Origin: Phalacrocorax aristotelis | Lineage: Eukaryota > Chordata > Aves > Suliformes > Phalacrocoracidae | Direction of reading: 5' to 3' | NCBI RefSeq assembly: GCF_949628215.1 | Contig: NC_134277.1 | Location: forward strand, 104,301,463-104,365,462 | DNA: 64,000 nt | In this document: positions 1 through 11,599 of the stretch, piece by piece | How positions within the stretch are numbered: the stretch's first letter is position 1 | How the letters are laid out: each line of letters begins with the position of its first letter | Program-made: the position numbers and the translations under genes | The notes under the pieces: generated by a model | What the model saw: only the letters and a program-made list of their open reading frames with translations | Database searches by the model: none | Told to the model about the DNA's origin: nothing

Positions 1-1616
1 GCAGAGAAATATTTTTTAAAAAAAAAGCAACAAAGGAAAAACCTTTAAAAACTTGCACATGTTACATTAAAAAAACAACCTGGAATTCTCAGTATTCTGA
101 GTATTCTCAGTTGGCTCTGATTTGATCAGGCCCACAAATCTGACTTTGTAACCAGATCTAACCTGCCCAGAGAAATTAAGGTTTTTTTCTCCCCACCTCT
201 TTAGGTTCTGCAGGGACTTTATGGAGCTCTTCTAACATTTTATTGTCATAAATGCCCTCATTACTAAACTCTTACTTCCCAGCACTGGAGAAGACAAAGC
301 TGACTGTGTGCTGGAGTGGCAAAAGCATACATTGTGACACTGAAATAGTCAAAAGCCACACAAACTAATTTGGGGTTTGACTTTGTCACAAAAAGATTGC
401 AGGAGGCTGGTAATCTCAAACACAGAAACAAACAGAATTTTGCTGGCAGGAGGCGGCAGCAGCTATTTCAGACTGTTTTCAAACCAGGTTAAGGCTCTAA
501 ACTAATTCTGTAGCTTATGGCTGTGCAGAACAGATCTCCACACTGGCCAAGAGAGGCTGGGTGTCTCACGGGAGAGTGAAATAAGAAGTGAAGGAATATG
601 TGTACTCCCATATATTCACCAATAATATCAGTCTGTATTGGTCTATTGCAACACAAATGTGTAGCTGCTTGCCCAGCAGTCAAAGGAAAAACCCACTTTG
701 TGAAACAATATTTTGGCCCTAGGCAGAGAAAAGTATTTCTGGTCTCTGCTTCAGCAACAGGTAGTCCATTCTCCACTGTTATCGACGCAGACTGTTGCTG
801 TATATTTTCACAATCGTAACTGCATGCCAAGTGCACACTAAGGCTTTAAATTTAAATGCATTCATTACAACTATTAAGTGATATAACCTGAAATATTAAA
901 ATATTGCTGTGCTGCAAGGTCTTTGTGCTAAGGCTTTCACAATCCTCCCCAGAAGCCTCAGAGGAAGGAAATGGGAATCACTATTACTGAACTTGTGAAT
1001 TCCTGTTAGAATAGAAATCTAACAGCCCAGGGCAGGAAAGATCCCCTGCTACAGTAAGGTAAGTAAACTAGAGACAAAGGTTTCTCAGAGATTAACTCTT
1101 GCCTGATGCTTTCCAGCAGTCATAAGAAAATGGCCTGGAGTATTTGTCAGAAGCTCCCAAAACCAAAGAGGATGCTTATCAGGATAGCTGTCTAGCAACA
1201 CTTTCCTTGTAAAACCTACCTTCCTCGTATAAAGACTTTGGTGACAAACTGATGCATTAACTATCGTGCTTCGTGGCTCAGAAGAATGTGAAAACGAGCC
1301 CTGGTAAAAAGCTCAGGCCTTTTACTTGTGCAAACTGCTTCCTTCCAGTTAAAAGCATCAAACTGTCCCTGCTATGCAGAGAACATCTCTTTGCATTTGG
1401 ATTGTCTGTGCGGTCTCCCAAGTCTGTTCTCAGACAGACTGAGGAGGGACTGATTTCAGCAAGTATCATGTAGCTATGGGACCATTGATAAATTGTTATC
1501 TAGCTACCAAAAGCACCAGTAAGTCATAACATACATATGTATATACATAGCACTGAATGTGATAGGTTACCACACGTGCAAATACGAAGTTTTAAATGCA
1601 AGAATCAGACAAGCAC
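1..1616 (-). other. CNDP1: CNDP1 intron following coding exon 2 (partial, runs off left edge)
   Basis: This stretch lies immediately downstream, in gene orientation, of the second recognised coding exon of CNDP1. I searched the minus strand for the next expected exon, which should carry the metal-binding GHLDVQP motif, and did not find it. That exon is therefore probably outside the window. The open frames here have no carnosinase similarity and no repeat family is obvious. Confidence 0.6.
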
Positions 1617-2291
1617 CTGATGTGTCCCCAGGTTTACTAAATTAACAGTGGCTCCCAGTGCTGAAAGTTTGTCTGCTGCCAATGTCGTCATTCGTATTAC
1701 TTCTTTCCTCAGAACTGGTTGAACAGAATCGCTTTCCACAGCCACCCATTCCTTAAGATCCTGCACAGGAAGGAAAGAAGTTCAGTTATATCACCCAGGA
1801 TGCTGCGGTGTTTTGCCTTTGAACATGAGAAGCATCACACTGGAAGATAGTTTCATTTCCATCCCATCACAGCAATGTCACAGATGCTGTATTTTTTTCT
1901 TAACTGGGAAAGATTTGCCAGTTCTCCCACGCGGGTGTATTTTGGCTCAGTGGAGCCTCTCTCTGCACACACTCGAAGGATGCCCGCAGCCACCTGGTCT
2001 GTGGAGGTCCGTATAAATCCCTCTTCCACCCAGAAGGTCCCCAACACAGGCTCTCCACTTGCAGCCTTGCTTTGCGAAGCACGTGTGGCACACTGGGTGC
2101 CAGACCTGGAGTCCTGCTCATTACCTTGGCAAGAACTCATCTGGCACGTAGAGCACAGGACTCCTGGACACCGGCTCTGCGCTCCGGCCACTTCACTGCA
2201 ATATAGTTCGTACCTCAATGAAATCACTCTGATGTACATCAATGTACCGGAAGATCTCCATCTCCAACACCGAAGAGGATGATGAGGACAT
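1617..2291 (-). CDS. CNDP1: Carnosine dipeptidase 1 (beta-Ala-His dipeptidase), 5' coding exons only
   Basis: Two minus-strand exons encode the N-terminus of an M20 metallodipeptidase. The first recognised exon is 2214-2291 from an ATG at 2291 (26 codons, containing EIFRYIDVHQSDFIE, donor GTACGA). The second is 1617-1760 (48 codons, containing DLKEWVAVESDSVQP, acceptor TGTGCAG, donor GTGCTT). Both junctions are phase 0, and the second exon has the same 144-nt length as its CNDP2 counterpart. The sequence is closer to mammalian CNDP1 (EWVAIESDS) than to CNDP2 ([14 protein letters not shown]), and the gene sits just downstream of CNDP2 in the same orientation, as expected for CNDP1. The family hydrolyses carnosine and homocarnosine with a dinuclear metal centre; the mammalian CNDP1 enzyme is secreted. 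All catalytic exons lie beyond the left edge. The true start is uncertain because the frame stays open upstream of 2291 as far as a TAA at 2340-2342. Confidence 0.86.
1761..2213 (-). other. CNDP1: CNDP1 intron between the two recognised coding exons
   Basis: This 453-bp intron starts with GTACGAAC and ends with CCTTCCTGTGCAG on the minus strand. Open frames run through it on both strands, up to 186 codons when joined to flanking sequence. None resembles a dipeptidase, so they are best read as chance. Confidence 0.75.
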
Positions 2292-2332
2292 TCCCGCCTT
2301 GAAGAGCAGTGCAAGGCCGAGATGGATGCTGT
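2292..2332 (-). other. CNDP1: Possible 5' extension of the CNDP1 leader-bearing exon
   Basis: Upstream of the ATG at 2291 the same frame reads SIHLGLALLFKAG, a short hydrophobic stretch that lines up loosely with the end of the mammalian CNDP1 signal peptide. A possible acceptor (CCTTAACCTTCAG) would open the exon at 2332, and another (CTGCTCTTCAAG) would open it nearer the ATG. No ATG precedes the in-frame TAA at 2340-2342, so a leader would need an upstream exon. Confidence 0.3.
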
Positions 2333-5300
2333 CTGAAGGTTAAGGATAAATTTCAAGATGTTAGAGACGTCCTGCAATATGCACTTCTTTTCAGTGCTAG
2401 AAAACACAGACAACTGCGAAATGCTGAGCCTATTTAAGTCTTATTTAAGTCCTTCAAGCCACGAGAAAGTGTAACTGAATTACATTATCACATAAAACCT
2501 GCAGTCAACTCATAGTCAAGTTTCTGGAAGAAAGTGAAAAAATGGCAAAAGAGTAAACAGCTTTATGATTTCTGCTTTATAAGTAAATCAAGGGAAGCGT
2601 TTCCTAAAGAAACATTTGTTGCATCATTTTTCAATGCACAAACGTCAAATTGTATGTTCTGGGAAGACAACCACAGGGGAAGGTGTGCAAACACCAATAC
2701 ACACCAATGGCCCAGAGGATTCATCTTTCTTCATTTCCAGAATGGATTCGCTAGCACATGTTGCGTATTTTGCATGGAGGAGGGAGAACAATCCTGACAC
2801 CGGACGGTATTGGACAACAAATAGCTTCTGTGGTTAAACAAGAACAGTTTCAATACTGAAACACTTGATAAGTGCAAAGGTCATTTAGTATTTGCAAACC
2901 TCTGTGCCATCTTGTTTTTGACAAGATGAGTGAAGATTTAAAAACCATAAGATTTTTTTTAAAGTGTTTTTCTTCCTTCCTGCAGTTTTCGCTTCCTGTT
3001 TCCTTGAAGTTCCTGCTGTAGTTTCTTGAATCAGTGTTAGCAGAGTAATACTCGGATGGATAAATACTTGGGCTAAATTCAGAATCGCTGACATGTTGGG
3101 CTGTGCAATGGGATGGACTCCAAGGTGAAAACCCAACACTTGGATTTTATACATATTCTATACTGGTAACAAAACATGCAATTGCAGGTCCATCCATAAT
3201 TCCTTAACTTTGATGCATTGCTAAGGTGATAGGCTATGGTAATATTAATAATTTCAATTATGTTTCCCTGACAGAGGAGAAAGATTGAAAGCCCAGGCAT
3301 GATGAACCAGAGGGAAACATTGTTCATTTTGGCTGGAGATCCTGGCTGTGTGAAGGATGGGCGCCATTTTCCAACCTTCCCTTGCAAGCAAGGTTGCATC
3401 CACGTTGCCTGTGACACAGGTCACTGAAGTAAAGCTTTGAGAAGGCCTGTGACACTAGATGTAATCCCCAGTGTCCAGTTCCTGACATCTGTTGACACTG
3501 GAAACACTGGTATTGAAAGAGACCAAATGCCAGTTTTGCAGGACAGTAAAGGTGCAAAGTACTGGTACAGAGATGACTTGTTTACTCAGACCAAAAAAAA
3601 TCCAAATTTGGGTGGAATTTTTAGGATGGAGGGATTCAATGTAGGCATATTATGTAAATATAGGAATATTATTTAAATGCTAATGGTTGCTCGGAAAAAA
3701 ATCTCTTAAGTGGTGATCAAAATACTATTTTCTTCTCACATTGTATTCTCCATGAAAAGGTAAACCCTGCCTCCAACACGTGGATCTAATCAGCCATCTC
3801 CTTCAAATATTCCCATCACCAGTCGCAGCAGCAGCAATTTGGCCTAAACCAAAAGGGGTTGTTACAGGAATTTTTGAAGCAGCCATGAAAAAAAAAAAAA
3901 TCAGGACATTTCAGAAGAGACGAAGCAGCTTCTGGGATTTAGCAATAAAGACGTGGTGAAGAATGAGGTTTTGGGTTTTGGTAGCTTAGGTTATAGTCAT
4001 TTTTGGATAGAGCTTCAGCAGGTAAGGCTTAACAACAGGAGTTTTGCAACAAGTACCCTAAAATTAAAATCCCTAGTCTGACTACTTCTTCCAGCTTTGG
4101 ACTGTGCAAGGGGCTGCATATATTTAGCAACCAAAGTCTATTTTAAAGAGGGTGACAGCACGTAAGAGCGGTCAGGAGGACTTCCCAGGCTGCACAGGGC
4201 AGCCAAGACCGGGAGTCCCAGGCTGGGGTGGTGGTAACTGTTCCCCGATGAAGAGACTTTCCTGACAAAGACGAGATGTTGGCGCTCGCTGGGGTGGTGC
4301 CCAGGTAGATACAGGAGGACATTTGAGCGGAGACACTGCAGGTCATGTCTGAAAGGGGCCCAAGGTACAGGGGCACAGTCAGTATTAGGTAAAAGCAGAG
4401 CATGGAGGCCGTTTGATTGCTTCTCTCCTTGTTGCTGTGTGCTTTTGGGGGGCCAGGCAACGGTTCTGCTTGCATGATGTTGCTCAGTCTCGCTTTAGCC
4501 AGCAGCAGGTCCCAGGAGAGCAAAGTTTACCTTCATGCTGGTCCTTATTACAGACATAGTGTCTTCCACCTCCAAGACTGCTCTCACAGAAGGGAGCTGG
4601 TTCCCACAGGGGCTGAGGGGAGGATGGGACCCCCAATGAATCCATTTGCGAGGGGCTCCAAAAAAGCACAAGGCACTGCACCACCAGAAGAGAGTTATAG
4701 GAATGGGCATTGCACAGCGTGATAATTCATCTGAAAGTGGTTTAAATCCTAGTCTTGCCATGGGCATTGCCGAAAGACAGGCCAAGAGATCCCAGCATGT
4801 GAGCATTTTAATTAGATGTTTATCTAGCGAGACTTTACCATGAAGCCTGCCAGATGCCTCAGTTTCACACGTATTTCACTCATTCTTTCTACCTTGCCAT
4901 TTCTAAACCTCAGTTTGGAAAATGTTTGCAACAGAGGCCACTGAATGTGCCCTCATTTAACCCTACCATTGAAAACCAGACAGGCTTCTCTGGCTTCAGC
5001 TACTTACAAAAATATACCTTTTGGATACGCCACACTTGAACCAGGAAGATCATATCACAGATCAGAAAATAGCTGCTAGAGTAACCAAGCTCATGCAATG
5101 GATAAGTATGAGTGTCTCTGTCATCTATGATTTTCCCTCTTTCTGTTCAAATATTCAATTTTGCTGAATACTATGCATTTTCACTCTAAAAAGAATGAGT
5201 ATATATACAGTTGGCACCTTGGGGTGACTTGAAGAAACACATATCTTTTAATATTACATGAAAGGCAGAATCACAAAAGGGCTGCCTGTACAGGGGACGT

Positions 5301-6597
5301 GCACTGTGCGATGGTATCTTCCTCTTTTAATCCACATTACATGCAAATGACCTGGAAAGATGCAGACAAGAGACTTACGTCTTCAAGTCCTGTTTCATTA
5401 GCTTTTAACTGTTTAAGAAACTGAAAGGAGAAAACTAAAATGCTGTGGAGGAGAAAACCAAATATTCAAACAAGCAAATCATCCTAGGAACATTTGAAAT
5501 AATTCTGTGATATTTTCAAGATTGAGACAGACTTCAATAAAAGCTTATAGAATATCACAAAAATAGTTGCTTTCGTAAAGAAAAAAATAAGCATGAACAG
5601 TGGAGAAGTTGGGAAAATGAACGTGAGGAGATACATACGCAGCCCTCCAGAGTCACAGAGTGCACCAAATATTAATAATTCAAACAAGAAATTAGGTAGC
5701 AACTGTGTTGCATTGTTCTTAGGGGAAGGAGGGCAGCAGCAGATGGAACTTCATGTTAACAGACTACTAATACACAGACAATGCTGCTAGAAAGCATTTG
5801 GTTCACAACTGGGAAAGCTTGTATAAAAAAATGGGGTTGGTTTAATGAAACAGTAGAAGGATTTCAGGCAAGGCTAAAATAGCTCAGGCTTATGAGGAGG
5901 GGAAAAATTATTTGAAAGGATGATAAAGCCTGGGGGAAAAATATCAAACAAAGACTTCAATGTTCAATTTCAAGTGTATTTTATTTGATCTCATTTTAAA
6001 GAGCAGTTGCTGCTTTATAGAAAAATGTAGTATGACTATTTTTAGAAATAATGCATGACAGTCATGCAGTTTCTCTTCCTTCATTCCTTAGTAGTAAGAA
6101 CATTCTCTGTCTCACTTCCTCCCATTTCATTAAGTACTGTTAAAAGAAAACTTAGCATTCTAAGGGGGTGTTTTAACAAGAAATCCAAGCTGATTCTTTA
6201 ACCAGGACAACTCTCTGATAAAACATCAACTAAACTTACAAACATTTGAGGAGCAGCTCCTCCCCTTCTCACTGTTCCTGAAGCACATGCTTCACGTGCT
6301 TTCCCCACTGTGATGCAGCATTTGAGGTGTGTGTTTGGGGGCATGCCAAAGAAAATAGAATATTTTGCAACCAGCCCAGATAAAAACAAAGTCAGAAGTT
6401 GCCTAGTTTGCGAATAATATACAGGACGTTTGACATGAAAGGAGATAAAGGTGTGTATGGCAGTAGGAGCTAATTTACCAAACCAATGGTGGGCTCCATT
6501 GAACATTCCCTCTAAGCAATCACCACCAAGGAAGATAACCAAGATAATGGAGTTGTTATTTAACTTCTCTAACAACACTCACTGATAAGTGGCCTAC

Positions 6598-6765
6598 CTT
6601 TGGTGGAAGCAGGCAGTCAAGCCTCAGTTGCCTCTCCAGCTGACTAGGTGAGGCCTTTGGAGGAGGAGGATGAGGATGACTCTTCACGTAGCAGTTCTCC
6701 AGCAAAGCCCAACCACAGGTAGCCACTGACGTCGTAATGACGAGGAGCTGTAGAGGTCCAGACAT
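6598..6765 (-). other. Candidate leader exon for CNDP1 (speculative)
   Basis: On the minus strand an ATG at 6765 opens 56 codons that end at a GTAGGCC donor. The first 20 residues (MSGPLQLLVITTSVATCGWA) resemble a weak signal peptide and are followed by a proline-rich stretch. The phase-0 donor would join in frame to an acceptor just before the CNDP1 start (CTGCTCTTCAAG then GCG GGA ATG). The Kozak context is poor and there is no direct homology, so this may be coincidence. Confidence 0.18.
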
Positions 6766-7130
6766 GTGCAGGGGGGTAAACGCCCACTCACAAAGCCTGA
6801 CCACTTTTGAAGATGGTTAAAGAAATGACATTAAATCCAATAAACTGTGTAACAGCAATGAAAACCTTTGGTGGAAAGCATAGGTAAAATCTGGCGCTTG
6901 CTGGCAGGGGACACTGCAATGCCCAATGCTGCTTCCAGCAGTCAGCTCTTAAGAATTGTTGCAATATGAGCTGTTTTAAGGGCATTTTGGAGAATGGCAA
7001 TCATTGGCCCTGGCATTTTCGCTCAAATCTTAGTGAGAAAAGTGACACCCTGTTTATCAGTACTGCTTTGCTATATTACAGATGGTATTAGAAAAGAAAG
7101 TCCTTACCTGTTTGTGCTCTTGTTTTGCAG

Positions 7131-7256
7131 CTGCCTTTGTGGCTGGTGATGAGAGTTTGAACTGGAAAGATCTCCTCCTCCACCTGCTAGACAGGGATAT
7201 TTTATCTCAGTTCGCTGATATGTTCTGCCGTTATGAAGAGTTACTTTAAAATTAAA
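7131..7256 (+). other. Plus-strand terminal-exon-like segment, unidentified
   Basis: A strong acceptor (polypyrimidine tract then TTGTTTTGCAG at 7121-7130) is followed by 38 open codons from 7133. The frame contains LNWKDLLLHLLDRDILSQF, ends in TAA at 7247-7249 and is followed at once by an ATTAAA poly(A)-type hexamer (7251-7256). This is the layout of a last coding exon with a minimal 3' UTR. I do not recognise the peptide, found no upstream partner exon, and no plus-strand gene is expected here from synteny. It could be chance or part of a non-coding transcript. Confidence 0.25.
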
Positions 7257-8689
7257 GATTAACTTTTGGTTTGGATGCTTAAGTCTGCTTCTCTATCATG
7301 TAATAATCCAAGCAAGATATCCATAACACTACTGCATCAAACTATGAGCAATTTTCGCGTCTCCTTTTCCTCCTCCTTTTCTCCCTGGAAGTCTCAGATC
7401 CTAGCAGGAATTCCAGCATCAGAAAGCACTTGAGCGTTGCTGATAAGCATTGCTGCTTTGCAATGGTATTTTCGCGGATTTAGAGAAAAGAGGTGGCTTT
7501 TGTTTGTTGCTTGTTGATTTGAAAACTGGAAAAGAAGAGAATACATTTCTGTTAAGAATTTCTTCCAGGAGGTAGTATTTCACTCTGTGCCCACTAAGGA
7601 GAAGTACATCACTATTTACCTAAGAAAATTTTCTGAGCCTGACTGCTCATTGGTTTGCAAATGAGATAAACACTGGTATAAAAGGATCCTTCTTGGAAAG
7701 ACAACTGTGTTGTCTTTTGCTCTCTTCACAGCAAAAAGCTTAGTAGGAAAGAACTGTGGGAGGTACAGCTAAGTACCAACTCCATCTGCTAGCAGGTAAG
7801 GCTGAGCTACTGACCTGGTTCATAATGCCCATGGCACACAGTGAGCACCAAAAGAAAAGCTGCAACATACATGGAGGATATTTACTATATTCTGACTTGC
7901 TGGGATGGCATTTGACATCCACATCTAAGTGCGTTGTACTTAGATACAGATGGACTTATCGTCAGTTTGCTGCCAGTTCTTCCGTACCAGAGGGCCTCTG
8001 AATTTATAACAGATTTCTAATTCTAGGTGCTTGTGTTTGCACACAAGTTTCTACCCTTATGGTCTTCTGCCCATTTTGAAAGGACCACTATTCACGTGAT
8101 CAGATTCAGTAACAAGCAGTCTTCAAAGGGAGGTCAAGGTCCTGCCTCAGAGTCTTACAAAGACTTTTCCAAGTTCTTTTTCTTTTGATTAATAATGAAC
8201 TGTTTTGCAAATGAAATGCAAAAGTTGAGGGGAAATTAAATGTTTACTTGCTTTTATTTAAAATAATTCTATTTTTACATTAATCCTGCCTTCCTTTATC
8301 CTAACTTTAAATGTTTCACACTGGAGTTACTCCTGAAATACAGTATTGGGAGTGAGATTAGAAACAGGTCTACTAAATTTATTTCTTTAACTAGTTGCTT
8401 ATTTATCACTTTATACTACTGAGAAACTATACTGTTGTGGGGAAAAAAAGAGTGATGATTACTTTGTAGCTTATTATTTCATTGCTAATTGCTCCTTATT
8501 TTATAATCTATAACTTGGAGCAAGGTTTACAGTCCACAGTGTAAGAGATTTTTTTTTTTTCATGGTCATTATTCCATTTATGGAGTATCATAAACATTGC
8601 CAACATTGTTTAGAAGCCTTTTAAAATGCAGTCAGCTTTATCTCCCTAATAAAAATACTCTTTGATGGTAGCTTATTAACTACAAGAAA

Positions 8690-8830
8690 GGCTAACCTAT
8701 GAGGAAAGATTAAAGAACCAACTTGAATAGTTTGGCTGAGTGCTGGCATGGACAACCCCTCTTTGGAGTACAATAAGTGTTTAAGCAGGAGCAAATAGAT
8801 CAATTATAGGAAAATAAGTGCAGAACTAAA
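8690..8830 (+). mobile_element. Possible ancient CR1/L3-like LINE fossil
   Basis: The segment containing CTATGAGGAAAGATTAAAG and the following bases resembles the region of CR1-type LINEs that encodes the end of the reverse transcriptase. The match is short, interrupted by stops and made by eye only. Confidence 0.25.
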
Positions 8831-10610
8831 ACAGTGGGATAAAGAAAAAAGCATCAATGTCCTCATTTCTTTTGTCCTTTGAAAATGTAAGCTATCCAGG
8901 GCAGAGATGGTCTACTTTGTGTTTCTATTACTACATCAGGGCAGCAGCCTCAGTTGGTTACAGAGAGATGATACAGGTAAGAATAACTTAATTTCATTGA
9001 CAGTTCAGCAGAACTTGCATGCCTTAATTGTTACCTTAAATAAAAAATTATCTTAAGTATTTGTAGTATTAAGAAATATGCTGTTGGGAACAATATTTCA
9101 TAGACAGAGAAATGATATGATGGTTTTCAACACTGTCGCTCTATAAGCAATTACCTCTAGCTCAAGCCATCTAATTTTCATTTCTTCATGGTGTATTTCA
9201 GGAAAAGGGGAATGATAGTGTAATATCATAATCAGTGGTACCTGGTTATTATTGCAGGATGCTGTCATTCCTAAGTACACAGCCCTCATGTAACTTTAAA
9301 TTATCATTGCTATAGAAGTGTAAATGTGGAACAGAGAGGCCCCTTCACACAATTCCTAAAATATCTCTTCCCTATGACGACATCTACTTCTGCTCCCTGT
9401 GCAGCAGCAGCAAGCTCTTCTACCTCCTCACTCCTTCCCACTTCATGCTGCAGCTTGAAGAGTATTTCCTAGCACTTGTCTTTTGAGGCAATCATAGCTG
9501 ATCCCAAAGCCCGGGACCACAAGTTAAGGAGTATTGCCCACTGCAAAAACTTGTCAGACAGTGGAGCGAGATTGCACTGATAGAGAGGTAAAGACCCCCA
9601 AACCCATCAGTTAATAGTTGTTACCTGAACGTTGATAATCGCACCTGGGTATGTCAGTGGAAGGAAATTAATTTAGCAAAGCCCACCCCTCAAGCCAGGC
9701 AAGAGTTTGCACAGTGCTTCAGAGGTTTGCTGGCCACAGACTGTCCTCTCTATGCAGCAGCGATGCTTGGCACCTCCCAGGAGCAGCGCCACAAAGATTC
9801 GAGATACTCTGTGAAAGGAAGAACAGTAACAGGAAGCCTTCTCACCACCTAGTAGCTAATTCAGCAAGCTCTTTGTACACACATCTCCAAACATGCAGGC
9901 TTTAAGTGATACACCCTGCAGCAGAAAGAACAAGTTCTTGTCCAGTGCCTTTTCCGCTATGCTGGGCTGAATGCTGAGGTAGGAGACTGTCCTGTTTTTC
10001 CAAGAGCAAGATAGTAAATTCATTTTGCTTAATGATTAAGCAACAGTATTTTCCGTTATTAATCACACTGAAGCAATGGCAAGAGGTTATTCCCATCTTG
10101 ATATCCTTCAGACAGTTTTGCCTACCCAAATAACAGCAGCGTTCCCTTAGGGGTGATTAATGCTCTTCATGCAGGTGAGATTCTTATCCAGCTGATAACT
10201 CACAGTCATTCCCAGACAGACATCGGAGACTGGCTTTGCAGGTTCATGGGGTGAAGTTGGTACTAACCTTGCAGTACTTATGTTGTGCAGCTCTTCCCGC
10301 TGCCTCCTCCCAACTTTCTGTGAGGTCCAGGAATTGGCAGAGGCAGGGCACAAGTGCATGGTGTCCCTCAAGGCACGCGTCTGGAGTACTGCAAAGGTAG
10401 CTCAGTTTGACACTTTCCTGACTTTGGCGTCTCGGCTGCGTGTCCCAGGAGCAGCAGCCTCTGAAGAAAGGCTTCTGAGTGTTTTTCCATTGCGGCTCTC
10501 CTGTCATTGAAGTGTATTTGGGAAAAGGCCAAAGCAAGCAGGGAGCTTCTTCTCTTGACAAATAAAAGTCACTCTTAAATAGCTTAAAAATAAAGGAATC
10601 CACTGTTTAT

Positions 10611-10668
10611 ACATATATGAATATATATACTTATCTGTAAACTATATATATATATGCACACACACAAT
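10611..10668. repeat. TA/CA dinucleotide microsatellite
   Basis: Interrupted runs of (TA)n, including an uninterrupted stretch near 10,643-10,655, pass into (CA)n ending near 10,667. It is a plain simple repeat in the gene-poor interval. Confidence 0.9.
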
Positions 10669-11544
10669 ACTGTTGGCAGTACTCAGGGCAACAGACGTTA
10701 CCATTGCAAGGTCTTTGTGATTGTGACCTCCTTAAGGAGGAGCGTGAGACACTTCATAGCACGTCTCTTCTATCAAAGTGCCACTGACTACATCAAGGGT
10801 AAAGCACATGCTTTGAGAGCCCAGCGCAGGTGCTCATTAAGCTGAGCCTCTGCACCATTCACGTGCTATGCGAGACATGTCATCAACGGGCCGTTTTGTG
10901 AACGATGTGGTAGCATCTCCACAAAAACAGAGAGGCAGATAATTACAAGACTGGCGCCTTTGGTTAGAAAACTAGTTCGTATCTGGACATCATCTTAAAC
11001 GCCTGCACGTAGGCTCTGAGCCTGCTAACAGCCAAAGTGGATCTCTGTCTAGTGGATCAGGCTCTTTGGCTGAGGTGCTATAAACTTCATTACATCTTCT
11101 GTGGAAAATAGTTCCCTACTCATTCCAGGAGGGTTTAGACTTCAAATACAGACAAGTATTTTTTTCTCTGTTTGTTACAGTCTCTTCATGCAGAGAAGTT
11201 TCCCATCTGTCAAAGACCTTTTCAACAAAAGTATAGCACATACCTTGACATGGCTTAAAACGCAATGATGGCTTTGCATTTTTTTATACTTTAGGAGCCC
11301 TAACATTTAGAGCTAATATTTTTATATCCCAACTTCTAAGCAAATGACAGTTCTTAAAATCACAGTTTTGGATATGCCATTAATCCCACATTCCAAGTGC
11401 CTAAATCCTTGTATAAATTATGAAATTTTAGTTGAAATATTTGAGATAATTCATGAAGATGTAAATTTTGTATCCCCTCACTCACTGCACTTCAGAGGGA
11501 ATTAAGTTTTAGGGTGAACTAAAGAAGGGAAACAGAAGAAAACC

Positions 11545-11598
<54 letters not shown>
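11545..11598. repeat. (AAT)18 trinucleotide microsatellite
   Basis: Eighteen uninterrupted AAT units. The long pure tract is likely to be length-polymorphic. Confidence 0.97.

Positions 11599-11599
<1 letters not shown>

Noticed and set aside
1853-2413. 186-codon minus-strand frame across the CNDP1 exon
   Set aside because: It covers the real exon in the wrong frame and runs through the intron.
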